In this document: positions 44,565 through 56,000 of the stretch, piece after piece | Position numbering within the stretch: position 1 is the stretch's first letter | How the letters are laid out: each line of letters opens with the position of its first letter | From: Bacilli bacterium | Lineage (GTDB): Bacteria; Bacillota_I; Bacilli_A; RFN20; CAG-288 | NCBI GenBank assembly: GCA_022647725.1 | Contig: JALCLG010000001.1 | Span: forward strand, 192,931-256,930 | Direction of reading: 5' to 3' | DNA: 64,000 nucleotides | Program-made: the position numbers and the translations under genes | The notes under the pieces: generated by a model | The model's database searches: none | What the model saw: the letters and a program-made list of their open reading frames with translations, nothing else | What the model was told of the DNA's origin: nothing

Positions 44565-47554
44565 TTGCCAATACCGGCTGCTGTTTTTTCAATTGAAGGA
44601 AAAGAGCCCGTTTGGGTCTGCTCCAATAAGACTTTCAGTAATAAAATGGGCATCGTTCCACGGATAAATCAAGGCTTCCGGTCACTGATAGACTTGATTC
44701 ATCCGGATTATCAGCTGCGTTTCTCACGACGGATGGCAACCTTACTGAAGACTCATAAAGAAGTCGTTATTGATTTCCTGATGCTGAATGAGATCATGCA
44801 GCTGGAAGATCCGGTGCTGCAGACCCATAAGCTGAACAATGCCATCATTTCCAATGCTCCAGGTGGCTTTTTCATTTACCAAGCTGACAAAAACGATGAC
44901 CATTTCACGGTCATCAGCCAAGGCCTTCTCTTGATGCTGGGATATACGGAAGACGAATTCCGTAAGAAATTCCATAACCGTTTCTCGCAGATGGTCTGCA
45001 AGGAGGACCGGAAGAAGACGTTGCTTTCGATTGAGAATCAGATCAAAGTCTCCAGTTTCGACAACTGCTGCTATCGCATTGAGAAGAAAGACGGAAGCTA
45101 CCTTCCGGTCTATGACGAGGGTCATATCGTCTCCTCGGCCGACGGCAATCGTTATTTCTATGTCGTCATCGTGGATAACACCCAGTCCGAGAAAACCAAG
45201 TCGACCTTGGGGAATCAGAACAAGGAACTGACGGATATTCTAGCCCGGATTCCTGCCAAGATTGCCGTCTATGCCCGCCAGGAAGGTCAGGTAAAGATTC
45301 TGGCCGCCAACGGTTTTGAAGACACCATCCTCAAGAGCAAGAGTTCTCAGGACCTGTTGGCTTTCGTCTATAAGGAAGATTGCGAAAAAGTCAGAGCCTT
45401 CTTCTTAAACTTCTTCAATGACCATCTAAAACAAGGCGAACTTACCTACCGGATTGTTTTGACGGAGAACAAGGTCCCCTTATGGCAGCATTGTTCGGCC
45501 ATCAGCGTCCCCCAGAAGAACGGCGAGGTACTCATCTATGCCGTCTACACGGATGCGACCGGGCAGATTCAAAGAGAAGCGGAGTTCTCCAAATCCATCG
45601 AAGAGATTCTGACGGCCAATCCGGATTCTCTCTGCACTTTCCGTTTGAATCTGACGACCAATGTCGTCATCGAAGGTCATGGTGTCAGCGAATACATCAA
45701 GCAGCTGCTGACCGCCAAGACTGCGGATGAGCTTTTGGATAAGATCACCGCCATCATCACGGATCCTCAGGACTCCCAAAAGTTCCATCTCAACTATTCC
45801 CGACAGGCCCTTTTAGAGGACTTCCGCATCGGCAAAACCCGGCTGGCCATGGTTTACCGTCAAATGACCGACAGTGGCAAAAGCCACTGGATCAAGACCT
45901 TCTTCTTCCATCTCTTGCGGAACCCGGGTAGCGGCGATATCGAAGCCGTTGCCTATTCTCTCGATTATGAGCTCAGTTACCGCCGAGAGAAGATTCTTTC
46001 CCTGATCACCGGCGAAGAATACGATTATATCGGCTTGGTCGATTCAGTCAGCGGAAGGCTGACCTATTATTTCATTTCCGATGATGTCAAGTCCAATCTG
46101 GCGGAAATACCTCTAGATTTCCAGCCACGGACAGAATACCTGTCCTCTTTCTTCAAGGAACCCGAACGCAGTGATTTCGTAAAAACCATCACCTTAGCCA
46201 ACGTCAAGAAAACACTGGAAGAGAAAGAAGTCTTCACGGTCAGCTATACCCTGAACGGCAGGCGAAAACAGACACTCTTCCGTTATCTGGATAAGGACCA
46301 GGAACAGATCATGGTCTCGTCCAGCGATGTCACCGATTCCTTCACCAAAGAAGAGGCTAATGCCGACCAGCTGAGAAAAGCCCTTCTCAATGCCGAGAAA
46401 GCCAATGAGATGAAGTCCGATTTCCTTGGCAATGTTTTCCATGATATGCGAACGCCGCTCAATGCCATCCTAGGCTATAACTCGTTAGCCGAAAAGGTTG
46501 ACAATCTTCCGGATAAAGTCAAAGAATATCTGGAGAAGATCGGCTTGGCCGGCAACACCTTGCTAGCCCTGATCAATGACACTCTCGATCTGCAGAAGAT
46601 TGAGACGGGCCTGATTCAACTGAAACCGGAGCCCATCCGCTGCGATGATTTCCTGAATGAAATCAACGCCACCATCCAGCCTCTGATGGCCCGGAAGAAC
46701 CTCACTTTTGTGATTGAGAAAAAGGATGCCTATGGCAAACCCTTCTTAGCGGATATCATCCGCTTAAGGGAAATCTTCATCAACCTGTTTTCCAACGCGG
46801 AAAAAATATACTTCCGAACAATGGCAAAGTACTGTTCACCATCGCCTGTGAAAGTCAGGATGAGACCACCATTCATGATCACTTCATCATTCAGGATAAC
46901 GGCATCGGCATGAGTAAGGAATTCCTGAGCAAGATGTACGAACCTTTCACTCAGGAGCGCATCAAGAATGCATCCCCTGTTGCCGGCAGTGGGCTTGGAC
47001 TGTCCATCGTCAAGAAACTGGTTGAACTGATGGGTGGGACCATAGCCTGCGAGAGTGAGCTAGGGAAAGGCACCACTTTCACCCTTGATCTGAGCTTCCC
47101 CAAGAGCGAAAAGCCCTTGCTGGATTCCTCCTTGACACCCCCGCCTACAAAGACGATTGAAGGCCGGCATATCCTTGTCTGCGAAGACAATGAGATGAAT
47201 GCCGAGATTGCCAAATGTCTTCTGGAAATATCCGGTGCCACCTGTGAGATTGCTCACAACGGCAACGAAGGCGTACAGGCTTTCCTGAAGAATCCGGAAG
47301 GACACTTCGATGCCATTCTGATGGATATCCGGATGCCGCTTCTGGATGGCTATGGTGCCACTCAGGCCATTCGTCAGTCCGGTTACCCAGGAGCCAAAGA
47401 CATCCCCATCATCGCCATGAGCGCCGATGCCTATCAGAGCGATGTCGACAAATCGCTGAAATCCGGCATGAATGCCCATCTTGCCAAGCCCGTCAATCCG
47501 CAGAAGATGGTTGAAGTCCTCTCCGAGCTCATCAAGGCCTCGGCGAAAAAGTAG
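44565..47554 (+). pseudogene. Hybrid sensor kinase with receiver domain, split by a -1 frameshift
   Basis: Two frames make one hybrid kinase. 44565-46913 encodes at least two PAS domains (for example ISQGLLLMLGYTEDEF near residue 120), the phospho-His region FLGNVFHDMRTPLNAILGY near 625 and the ATPase N-box (EIFINLFSNAEK). It then goes out of frame at a run of six A (46801-46806). 46910-47554 continues with the G2 box (GSGLGLSIVKKL) and a receiver domain with Asp in LMDIRMPLLDG. One extra A restores a continuous protein of about 995 residues with the G1 box QDNGIGM. The ATG at 46910 overlaps the first stop (ATGA), but starting there loses G1. The TTG start at 44565 is uncertain. A sequencing error cannot be excluded. 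Confidence 0.75.
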
Positions 47555-47559
47555 TCCTA

Positions 47560-47591
47560 CGGGAAGAAGCCTCCGCTTCTCCCCGTTTTTC
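47560..47591 (+). terminator. Terminator after the hybrid kinase
   Basis: CGGGAAGAAGC, a CTCC loop, GCTTCTCCCCG and then TTTTT, with one mismatch in the stem. Confidence 0.75.
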
Positions 47592-47593
47592 AA

Positions 47594-47622
47594 TGGAAAA
47601 GAAACAGCCTTGCTTCTATAAT
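47594..47622 (+). promoter_or_regulatory. Promoter of the first GH3 gene
   Basis: TGGAAA (47594-47599), 17 bases, then TATAAT (47617-47622), 33 bases before the start codon. Confidence 0.65.
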
Positions 47623-47654
47623 GAAATCGGATCAAGGAAGAAAGAAGGGCTTGT

Positions 47655-50600
47655 ATGGGAAAGAAAGGACGCCTTTTCGCCGGACTGACGTCACTCTCGG
47701 CAAGTCTTTTGTGTTTCACAATCGTCCTGACCGTCGTGGCCTTCGAGAATGCCGATACTCTCAATGACCGGCTCCATACCCCGACGACCCAGATTGTCAG
47801 CGATGCCAGCGATGGCCAGGAAGATACCCTATATTATTCGTCTCAGTACGGGGACCACACCTTCTCGGACACGAACTTCCTTTCGCTCCGCAAGGACTGT
47901 CTCAATGAGGGCATCCTCGAGGAAGAGGAAGGAGCCGCTCTTCTTTATAATCCGAAGCAAGTCCTCCCGTTAGCTTCCGGCAGTGCCGTCACTCTCTTAG
48001 GCCATGCCTCGGTCGATCCTGTCTTCAAAGGAAATTCGGCCGGCAACAAAGTCTCCGCGAAAAGTCCGGATGTCGTCACCTTGGCGGCCAGCCTGACGGC
48101 CGATGGGTTCCGGGTCAACCCGGACTTACTAAGTGCCCTTGAAGCGGGAAGCGCTCATCGGGGAACCATAGGAACAGTGGGTGGAGCAGCCATCCCTAAC
48201 GGCTCTGCCAAAGGCAGTGAAGAGCCTTTGTCCTTTTACGAAAATCAAGTGAGCACTTTTGCTACTGATTATCAGGATGCCTGTATCATTACCCTGGCTA
48301 GTGAAGCCTCGGAAGGCACCGATATGCTGATGGATGATGACGATGATGACACCGGCAGTTCCGCCAAGATCTCTTCCTTGGCTCTCCATCAGAACGAGAA
48401 AGATCTGCTGAGCTTTGCCCGCAGCCATTTCACGAAAGTGATTGTTCTTCTGAATTCTCCTTATCCTTTGGAAGTCGAAGGCATTCAGGAGAAGGCCGAT
48501 GCCATCGTGGCCATCGGTCAGCCCGGTCTGACGGGCTTTCAGGGGGTCAGTCATCTTCTCTGCGGGAAAGCCAATCCGAGCGGACGCTTAGTGGACACCT
48601 ATGCGACCAGTTCGCTTTCAGCTCCTGCCGTCGTCAACTCGGGAACCCGGACACCGCTGTTCCTCAATGCCGACAGCATCAAGAAACAGCTTGGCACCAA
48701 CGAACGGGCTCAATGGATGTCGTTCCAGGCAGAGAACATCTATCTTGGGTACAAGTATTATGAGACCCGCTACGAAGATAGCGTCCTGAACCGGAACCAA
48801 GCTAACGCCACGGCAGGATCCCTCGATGGCTTAAGCTGGGATTATGCCAAAGAAGTCAGCTATCCTTTCGGTTACGGCCTCAGCTATACGACCTTCACGG
48901 AATCCTTAAAAGACGTCTCCGTTGCTAAAGATCAGATTACGGTCAATGTGACAGTCACCAATACCGGCACAGTCATTGGAAAACATACGGTAGAACTTTA
49001 TGCCCAGACACCCTATGGCGACTATGAAAAGGCCCACGGCGTTGAAAAGAGTGGTATCCAGCTGGTTGGTTTCGGAAAGACCCCTCTCTTGGCTCCGCAG
49101 GAAACCGTTGCCCTGACGATGACTGTCGACCCCTATCTGTTAGCTTCCTATGATGCTAACGGTGTCAAAGGCTATCTTCTCAGCGGCGGAAATTACTATC
49201 TGGCGTTAGGAAACAACGCCCATGAAGCTCTCAATGCCATCCTGGAAAAGAAGCAAGCCACCGGCCTGCGGGATGAAAACGGTCAGAGCGTCAGCGCTGA
49301 CTCCGCTAACGTCTATTCTTTTAGCTTGGCTCAGGATCAGGACAGCTACCGGAAGTCTACCGTCGGAACCCAGGTTACCAACCGGTTTGAGTCCTGTGAT
49401 CTCAACACCTGGATTCCCGCCTCGGGGACCTACCTTTCGCGTTCGGCCTGGGAAACGACCTATCCGGGAAAGCAGACTCAGGTGACGGCAACTGCGGACA
49501 TGATCACTGCCTTAAGCGGCAAGACGTATACGATGCCAAACGATGCAAAGAAAGCCAGTGCTACCGCCTTAGGCCAGAAGAAAGGCCTGACCTTAGCTCA
49601 GATGCGGAAAGTGGACTATGCCTCCCCACTCTGGGATGATTTTCTGAAGCAGATGACGTTGGAGGAGCTTTCCTTAACGACGGTGGAGTCCTTCAGCTGT
49701 CCGGGAATAGAGACGATTGCCCAGCCGGACTTCACCGTCGGCGATGGCATTGATTCCAACGGGGAAAGTTTCACCCTTTCGGATAAGACCGCAATCCCGC
49801 TGATGACCTATCCCAGCAAACCGATCCTGACCGGAAGCTTCAATAAGGAGCTCTATGCCCAGCGTGGCACCTTGATGGGTGAAGAAGCAATGTTTACCAA
49901 GTATATGGAGAACTACAACGAAGGGCTGGACTTGCACCGAACGCCTTTCGGAGGCCGCAACTTCGAGTATATGTCTGAGGATGCCATCTTATCCTACCTT
50001 GCTTCCATTCCGGAGACTCAGGCCATGGAAGCCAAGGGGACTCATGCGGCGCCGAAGCATTTCTGCGGCAACGACCAGGAATATCATCGGGAAGGTGTCT
50101 GTACTTTCTTTAACGAGCAGGCCTTCCGGGAGAACAGTCTCAAAGCCTTTGAGGGAGCTCTCAAAGTCGCTCATGCCGGCGGAGTGATGCAATCCTTCGA
50201 ACGGCAGGGATGTACCTGGGCCAGCGCAAGCAAAGCACTTAACACGACTCTCTTACGGGAAGAATGGGGTTATCAGGGCAATGTCATCACCGATGCCACC
50301 GATGGGGTGAGCTCAGGCTATAAGAGTCATGTCATCGAATGCCTCGACAGCGGAACGGAACAGTTCTGCCTCGACTATTACCGGACCGGTGCCAGCTTGA
50401 TCGTGAAGCAGATCAGAGAAACGGATGACGGCAATCTTCTGACTCATCTTCTTCAGGCAGCCAAGGACTGGGAGTTTGCTCTGTCCCGGACCACCGTCAT
50501 CAACGGACTGAGCAGTCACTCCCATATCGTTGCCGTGACGCCGTGGTGGAAGACGATGCTCATTGTCGTCGTGGTCTCCTTAGCTGTCATTTCCTTCGTC

Positions 50601-50660
50601 TTGCTCGGACTGACCTGTCATTTCCTGAAGGCGGATAAGCCGTTAAAGAAAGCCGACTGA
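47655..50660 (+). CDS. Membrane-anchored, domain-permuted GH3 glycosidase
   Basis: A 1001-residue beta-glucosidase-like protein. The usual GH3 order is reversed. The C-terminal-type alpha/beta domain comes first (about 70-330, ending LCGKANPSGRLVDT), then a fibronectin-like domain (about 400-520). The catalytic barrel comes last (about 700-930), with DLHRTPFGGRNFEYMSED, APKHFCGNDQEYHR and nucleophile Asp880 in NVITDATDG. Single membrane helices lie near residues 8-30 and 965-990, so both ends are anchored and the enzyme faces outward. A run of six Asp (MDDDDDD) near 226 may be a metal- or cell-wall-binding loop. It pairs with the paralogue at 53074. Confidence 0.88.
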   Translation: MGKKGRLFAGLTSLSASLLCFTIVLTVVAFENADTLNDRLHTPTTQIVSDASDGQEDTLYYSSQYGDHTFSDTNFLSLRKDCLNEGILEEEEGAALLYNPKQVLPLASGSAVTLLGHASVDPVFKGNSAGNKVSAKSPDVVTLAASLTADGFRVNPDLLSALEAGSAHRGTIGTVGGAAIPNGSAKGSEEPLSFYENQVSTFATDYQDACIITLASEASEGTDMLMDDDDDDTGSSAKISSLALHQNEKDLLSFARSHFTKVIVLLNSPYPLEVEGIQEKADAIVAIGQPGLTGFQGVSHLLCGKANPSGRLVDTYATSSLSAPAVVNSGTRTPLFLNADSIKKQLGTNERAQWMSFQAENIYLGYKYYETRYEDSVLNRNQANATAGSLDGLSWDYAKEVSYPFGYGLSYTTFTESLKDVSVAKDQITVNVTVTNTGTVIGKHTVELYAQTPYGDYEKAHGVEKSGIQLVGFGKTPLLAPQETVALTMTVDPYLLASYDANGVKGYLLSGGNYYLALGNNAHEALNAILEKKQATGLRDENGQSVSADSANVYSFSLAQDQDSYRKSTVGTQVTNRFESCDLNTWIPASGTYLSRSAWETTYPGKQTQVTATADMITALSGKTYTMPNDAKKASATALGQKKGLTLAQMRKVDYASPLWDDFLKQMTLEELSLTTVESFSCPGIETIAQPDFTVGDGIDSNGESFTLSDKTAIPLMTYPSKPILTGSFNKELYAQRGTLMGEEAMFTKYMENYNEGLDLHRTPFGGRNFEYMSEDAILSYLASIPETQAMEAKGTHAAPKHFCGNDQEYHREGVCTFFNEQAFRENSLKAFEGALKVAHAGGVMQSFERQGCTWASASKALNTTLLREEWGYQGNVITDATDGVSSGYKSHVIECLDSGTEQFCLDYYRTGASLIVKQIRETDDGNLLTHLLQAAKDWEFALSRTTVINGLSSHSHIVAVTPWWKTMLIVVVVSLAVISFVLLGLTCHFLKADKPLKKAD

Positions 50661-50681
50661 AAAATATTTTTTTCAGTTGCA
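50655..50681 (+). terminator. Weak terminator after the first GH3 gene
   Basis: ACTGAAAAA/TTTTTTTCAGT hairpin overlapping the stop codon, A/T-rich with its own T run. Some readthrough is likely. Confidence 0.45.
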
Positions 50682-50808
50682 AATTTGATTCGTGCCTTTT
50701 CTCTTTCTTATTCTTTATAGAATATGTTTCTTTGGGAAAAGCCCAAAGCTAAGGTCTTCAGCCGGTCTAAAAGTCGGCAAGGGAATAGCAAAAGGTTTTT
50801 CTTTTACC

Positions 50809-50814
50809 TATAAT
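50809..50814 (+). promoter_or_regulatory. -10 box giving a near-leaderless regulator mRNA
   Basis: A perfect TATAAT ends 11 bases before the ATG of the LytTR regulator, so the 5' leader would be about five bases. No ribosome site or clear -35 is present. Confidence 0.5.
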
Positions 50815-50825
50815 AGCGTTGAACT

Positions 50826-51563
50826 ATGACACTGAAAATAGCGGTTGTCGAAGATGAGAGTCTCTGGTCGGAAAAGACCCAAGCCCTCTGTCAGCGCTAT
50901 GGCGAAGAGAAGAAAATCGGCTTTTCCGTGGAGACCTTCAAGAGCGCCTATGATTTCCTGGAAACGGACTTTTCCCGCTTTGACGTTGTCTTCATGGATA
51001 TCGATATGCCCGGCCTCAATGGCATGGAAGCCAGCCAGAAGATCCGCCTGAAGAACAAGAAGATTGCCATCGTCTTTGTCACCAACCTTCCGCAGTATGC
51101 CTTGGATGGCTATAAGGTCGGCGCCTTGGATTTCATTCTGAAACCGATGACCTACCCGGATTTCTATCTGGTGATGGAAAAATTGGATAACATCAAGAGA
51201 AATGAGGATCACGGCAGTTTCCTTGTCTCCGTCCACGGGGCAATGAAACGCTTTGACACCGATGCAGTCTCCTATATTGAAATGATCCATCATGACGTCG
51301 TCATCCATCCCGTCAACAGTGAGCCGGAAACGTTCCGGGGCTCTTTGAAATCCTTTGAAAAGGAGCTGAATCCGGTTTACTTCTTCCGCTGCAACAGCGG
51401 AACCTTAGTCAATCTGTCCTATGTGAAATCTTTAAGCGAGGATAGCTGTGAGCTGGAATCGGGCGAGACCTTGATGGTCTCCCGAAGCCGGAAGCATGAC
51501 TTCGTTAAGAAGCTTAGCGATTTCTATGCCACGGATCTCGGCTTCAAAGGAGATAATTCATGA
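50826..51563 (+). CDS. LytTR-family response regulator (AgrA/VirR-like)
   Basis: A 245-residue regulator. The receiver domain (3-120) has Asp58 in VFMDIDMPGLNG and Lys near 105 (ILKPMT). The LytTR DNA-binding domain (about 135-240) has FYRCNSGTLVNLSYVKSLS-type sequence (FFRCNSGTLVNL). It is coupled by ATGA to the kinase downstream. Its position between two GH3 paralogues suggests control of that locus. No agrB or agrD-like peptide gene is present in the window. Confidence 0.92.
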   Translation: MTLKIAVVEDESLWSEKTQALCQRYGEEKKIGFSVETFKSAYDFLETDFSRFDVVFMDIDMPGLNGMEASQKIRLKNKKIAIVFVTNLPQYALDGYKVGALDFILKPMTYPDFYLVMEKLDNIKRNEDHGSFLVSVHGAMKRFDTDAVSYIEMIHHDVVIHPVNSEPETFRGSLKSFEKELNPVYFFRCNSGTLVNLSYVKSLSEDSCELESGETLMVSRSRKHDFVKKLSDFYATDLGFKGDNS

Positions 51564-52855
51564 ACTTCAGCAATGTCGTCCCGCTGAAAATGTGGGACTT
51601 CTTTCTCCAGATTCTTTTAGCCAGCATCATTCTGATGGCCAATGCCAAGAAGAAGAAATTCTATTGGCTGAGACTGCTTCTCGTGGCGGGACTGTCGTTT
51701 CCCCTCTACTGGCTGCCTAGCGTGATGGTCTGGAAATTCAACATCAATTACCTGATCTGCCTCGTGATTCTTTTCCCGACAGGCTTCTTCCTTTATGACG
51801 AGAATGTCTTCACCTACCTTTTCGGGTCGATGGCTTCCTTTGGCTTGCAACATCTGGCCTGGAACATTCTCTTCCTGATATTGGATCCTATCGTGGCCTT
51901 GGGAGAGAGCCTCGATTTATGGGCAGTCTTAGGCATCAAATTTCTGGTCTATCTGCTGATCTATGGCATTGCTCTTTTAGCGGTCTATAAACTGAAGCTT
52001 TCCATCGCCTACTCGCAGAAACAGCTGGGATCTTTCATCGCCGGCTCCACCATCTTCATCATTGCCTTCTTCCTAGCTCAGATGGTCGATATTCTTGACC
52101 GCTGGACTGTCATTTACCGTCTCTATACCGCCCTCTGCGCTCTCTTAGGTCTTGTCATCATGCTGGGCTATCCGTATCTGTCGGAGCTGGTCGTCAAAGA
52201 GAACCAGCTGGAAGAGGAGAAACGGATTCTGGCCAGCATGCTCTCCATGCAGGCCCATCAGCAGGAGCTCAGCAAAGAGACCATCGATATCGTCAACATG
52301 AAATTCCACGATATGAAGAATCAGCTCAACACGTTAAGAGAACTCAATGACACTCAGCGTCAGGCCAGCATCAATGAGATTGAAAAGAGCATCGATATCT
52401 ATGCCGACATCACCCGAACGGGCAATGAAGCTCTGGATATTGTCCTAACGCAGAAGAGTCTCCTTTGCACCAGCAAGAAGATCCGTTTCACCTATATCAT
52501 CGACGGCAAGAGCTTCGACTTCATGGATAAGACGGATATCACATCCCTGTTTGGCAACATCCTGGACAACGCCATTGAAGCCACCGAGAAAGAAACGGCG
52601 GATGACCGGCTGATCAAGCTGCAGGCGAGCCTCCGCAATGACTTCCTGTCCATCACGGAAGAAAACTATTCTCATACGCCTTTGACCTTCAAAGACGGAC
52701 TGCCCATCACCACCAAGGATGACAAATCCTTACACGGCTATGGCTTCAAGTCGCTAAGGTATCTCGTTGACAAATATCATGGCAATATGAGTGTTGCCCA
52801 GGAAGACAATGTCTTCCGTCTTTCTCTTTTTATTCCGATACCTAAAGCAAAATAA
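51560..52855 (+). CDS. AgrC-like GHKL sensor histidine kinase
   Basis: A 431-residue kinase. About six membrane helices fill residues 10-205. A coiled coil with the phospho-His box MKFHDMKNQLNTLREL is near 250. A GHKL ATPase domain (300-430) has LFGNILDNAIEA near 333 and GYGFKSLRYLVDKYHG near 395. It is the partner of the LytTR regulator. AgrC relatives sense peptides; the signal here is unknown and could also be a sugar. A strong terminator follows. Confidence 0.9.
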   Translation: MNFSNVVPLKMWDFFLQILLASIILMANAKKKKFYWLRLLLVAGLSFPLYWLPSVMVWKFNINYLICLVILFPTGFFLYDENVFTYLFGSMASFGLQHLAWNILFLILDPIVALGESLDLWAVLGIKFLVYLLIYGIALLAVYKLKLSIAYSQKQLGSFIAGSTIFIIAFFLAQMVDILDRWTVIYRLYTALCALLGLVIMLGYPYLSELVVKENQLEEEKRILASMLSMQAHQQELSKETIDIVNMKFHDMKNQLNTLRELNDTQRQASINEIEKSIDIYADITRTGNEALDIVLTQKSLLCTSKKIRFTYIIDGKSFDFMDKTDITSLFGNILDNAIEATEKETADDRLIKLQASLRNDFLSITEENYSHTPLTFKDGLPITTKDDKSLHGYGFKSLRYLVDKYHGNMSVAQEDNVFRLSLFIPIPKAK

Positions 52856-52874
52856 GGGGTTTCTTTGTCACGTC

Positions 52875-52913
52875 AAGGCAGGAAGCGAGGACTCTTGCTT
52901 CCTGCCTTTTTTT
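52875..52913 (+). terminator. Terminator of the LytTR/AgrC-like operon
   Basis: AAGGCAGGAAGC/GCTTCCTGCCTT around a ten-base loop, then seven T. Confidence 0.9.
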
Positions 52914-53003
52914 CATCCGAAAATGTCAAAAAAGTATCAAAATGTGTCAGCCTGAGAAGTCTTGAGCATTCCCGCTTTAGAATGTAAGCGCAACCAAAGC
53001 GAA

Positions 53004-53053
53004 GCCTGCCCTTGTCTCCCGTTCGAGGAAAACGGAACGACGCAACGGCGGGC
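53004..53053 (+). promoter_or_regulatory. Stem-loop leader before the second GH3 gene
   Basis: GCCTGCC (53004-53010) pairs with GGCGGGC (53047-53053). Inside, CCGTT (53019-53023) pairs with AACGG (53031-53035). The structure ends about 20 bases before the start, with GGGGGA as ribosome site. It is not present before the first GH3 gene. It could be an mRNA stabiliser or a regulator site. Confidence 0.45.
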
Positions 53054-53073
53054 AAAGAAAAGGGGGACAGAAT

Positions 53074-56000
53074 ATGTCCAAACATTCAAGACGGATCTGG
53101 GCAGGAGCCACCAGTGTCTCAGCTTCTTTGCTGACACTGATGATCATCGGCGGCGTGATTGCCAATCAGAACGCATCCACCATCAATGACCAGCTGCACA
53201 TCCAGACGACGAAGATGGTGACGGATTCGACATCGGGTACCACCGACACTCAGTATTACAAGACGAGCTACGGTGATGGTACCTTCTCCGATGCCAACTG
53301 GAAGTCCTTACGGGCCGATACCATTGAAGAGACCAAGAACGAAATGAGAGAAGGTGCTGCCCTGTTGATGAACAAGGACAATGCCTTGCCTTTCGCCAGT
53401 GAGAAGAAAATCACGGTCTTAGGTCATGCTTCCGTGGATCCGGTCTACAAGGCTTCGTCGGCCGGCAACAAGATTAAGTCCGACAGCGTTGATAAGATTG
53501 ATCTGAAGTCCGCTTTGGAAGCCGATGGTCTGACCGTCAACCCGACGATGTGGGACGCTCTGACTAACGGTACGGCCAAACGCGGTGAGATGAAGGAGAG
53601 CTGGGGCGGAAAGTCCATGCAGGCCACCGGTTCTGCCAAGGGCAGCGAAGAGGATGCGGCTTTCTATGCCACCAACAAGGCCAGCTTTGCCACCGACTAC
53701 AAGGATGCCTGCGTCATCACGCTGGCTCGTGAAGGTGCCGAAGGCACGGATATGATGATGGATGATGACGATGATGCCGGCGGTGCTTCCGGAAAGATCT
53801 CGTCTCTGGCTTTGCATCAGAACGAACGTGATCTGCTCAAATATGCCAAAGAGAATTTCAGCAAGGTCATCGTCTTGCTCAACTCTCCTTATCAGATGGA
53901 AGTCGAGGAGATCAAGACGTATGCTTCCGCGATCCTTTACATCGGTGAACCTGGCCTGACTGGATTTGCCGGCGTGGCCGACATCCTGACCGGCAAGGCT
54001 AACCCGAGCGGTCATCTGGTCGATACCTATGCCGAGAATTCGCTTTCGGCTCCGTCGGTCGTCAACTCCGGAACGAGAACACCTGAATTCACCAATGCCG
54101 ATGCCATCGATAGCGCCAACGGTGCCGGTGAGAATGCCCGTTGGATGGACTTCCAGGCAGAGAACATCTATCTTGGCTACAAGTATTATGAAACCCGTTA
54201 TGAGGATACCGTTCTTAATCGGGCCGGTGCCAATGATGCTGCCGGCAGCAAAGACGGCAAGGCTTGGAACTATGCTTCCGAAATGTCCTATACCTTCGGT
54301 TATGGCTTAAGTTACACCACCTTCACCCAGAAGCTTGACAGCGTCAGTGTCGGCGAGGATGAGATCACCGTCAAAGTGACCGTCACCAACACCGGTTCCG
54401 TTGCCGGCAAGGATGTGGTGCAGGTCTATGCCCAGACTCCGTACGGTGACTATGAGAAGCAGAACGGTGTCGAGAAATCGGCCATCCAGATCGTCGGCTT
54501 CGGCAAGACAGCTTCCTTAGCCGCCGGTAAGAGCGAAACCGTCACCGTTACCATCGATAAGTATCTCTTAGCCTCCTATGATGAAAACGGCGTCAAGGGT
54601 TATATCCTCTCGGGTGGCGATAACTACATCGCCATCGGTTCGGATGCCCATGATGCTTTGAACAATGTCTTGAAAGCCAAGGGCGCCTCCGCGATGGTGG
54701 ATGCCGATGGTCAGGCTGTCGCTGGCGAGAGTGCCAAGGCTTATAAGTTCACGACCTCTTTAGACACCACCAAATACAACAAGTCTTCCAATGGCGTTGT
54801 CGTTACGAACCGTTTCGATAACTGCAATCTGAATACCTGGATCAAGGATGCCGGCAAGTATCTGTCCCGTTCCGATTGGAAGAACACCTATCCGGCCACT
54901 CAGACCAAGGTGACGGCCACGGCCGAGATGATCAAAGCTTTAAGCGGCAACACCTACACGATGGCCAGTGATGCCCCGAAGGCCAGCGCGACTGCGTTAG
55001 GCCAGAAGAAGGGCATGACCTTAGCTCAGATGAAGGATGTGCCGTATGATTCCGATCTTTGGAATGATTTCATTAAGCAGATGACCCTGGATGAGATCGG
55101 CGTTGCCACGGCGGAAGCTTTCTCCAACCCGGGCAATGATACGATTGCACAGCCGTCCTTCGGCGTGGGCGATGGCATGGATTCGACCGGTGGAACCTAT
55201 ATCATGAGTGATAAGACCACCAAGATTCCCACCATGACTTATGTCTCGAAGCCGGTCTTAACCGGAACCTTCAACAAGGATCTCTATGCCAAGCGCGGCG
55301 AGCTGATGGGCGAAGAAGCCATGTTTACCGGCTATATGGAGGACTATAATATTGGTGCCGACCTTCACCGGACGCCGTTTGGTGGCCGTAACTTCGAATA
55401 CATGTCCGAAGATGCCATCATGAGCTACCTCACTTCCATTCCGGAAGTCGAAGCCATGGAGAAGAAGGGTACGCATGCCGCTCCGAAGCATTTCTGCGGC
55501 AACGATCAGGAGTACCATCGGGAAGGTGTTGCTACCTTCTTCAATGAACAGGCTTTCCGTGAAGGCGACTTGAAAGCCTTCGAAGGATCCTTAAGAGTTG
55601 CCAAGGCCGGCGGCTTGATGCAGTCGTTTGAACGTCAGGGCTGCACCTGGACCAGCGCCAACAAGGCTCTCAACACCACGGTCCTCCGTCAGGAATGGGG
55701 CTTCACGGGCAATGTCGTTACCGATGCCACGGCCGGTGCCAAGACGGGCTACAAGAGCCACATCAATGAATGCATGGATGCCGGTACCGAACAGTTCTGC
55801 CTCGATTTCGATGTCTATGCCGGTAAGACCTTAGCCGCTCAGGTCAAGGCGACCGATGATGGCTATCTGCAGTCGAAGATGATTCAGGCTGCCAAGGATT
55901 GGGAATATGCGGCTTGCCATACCACCGTCATCAACGGACTGGCCAGCAACACTCACATTGTCAGCATCACCCCTTGGTGGAAGAAGGCAATCATTGCCAT

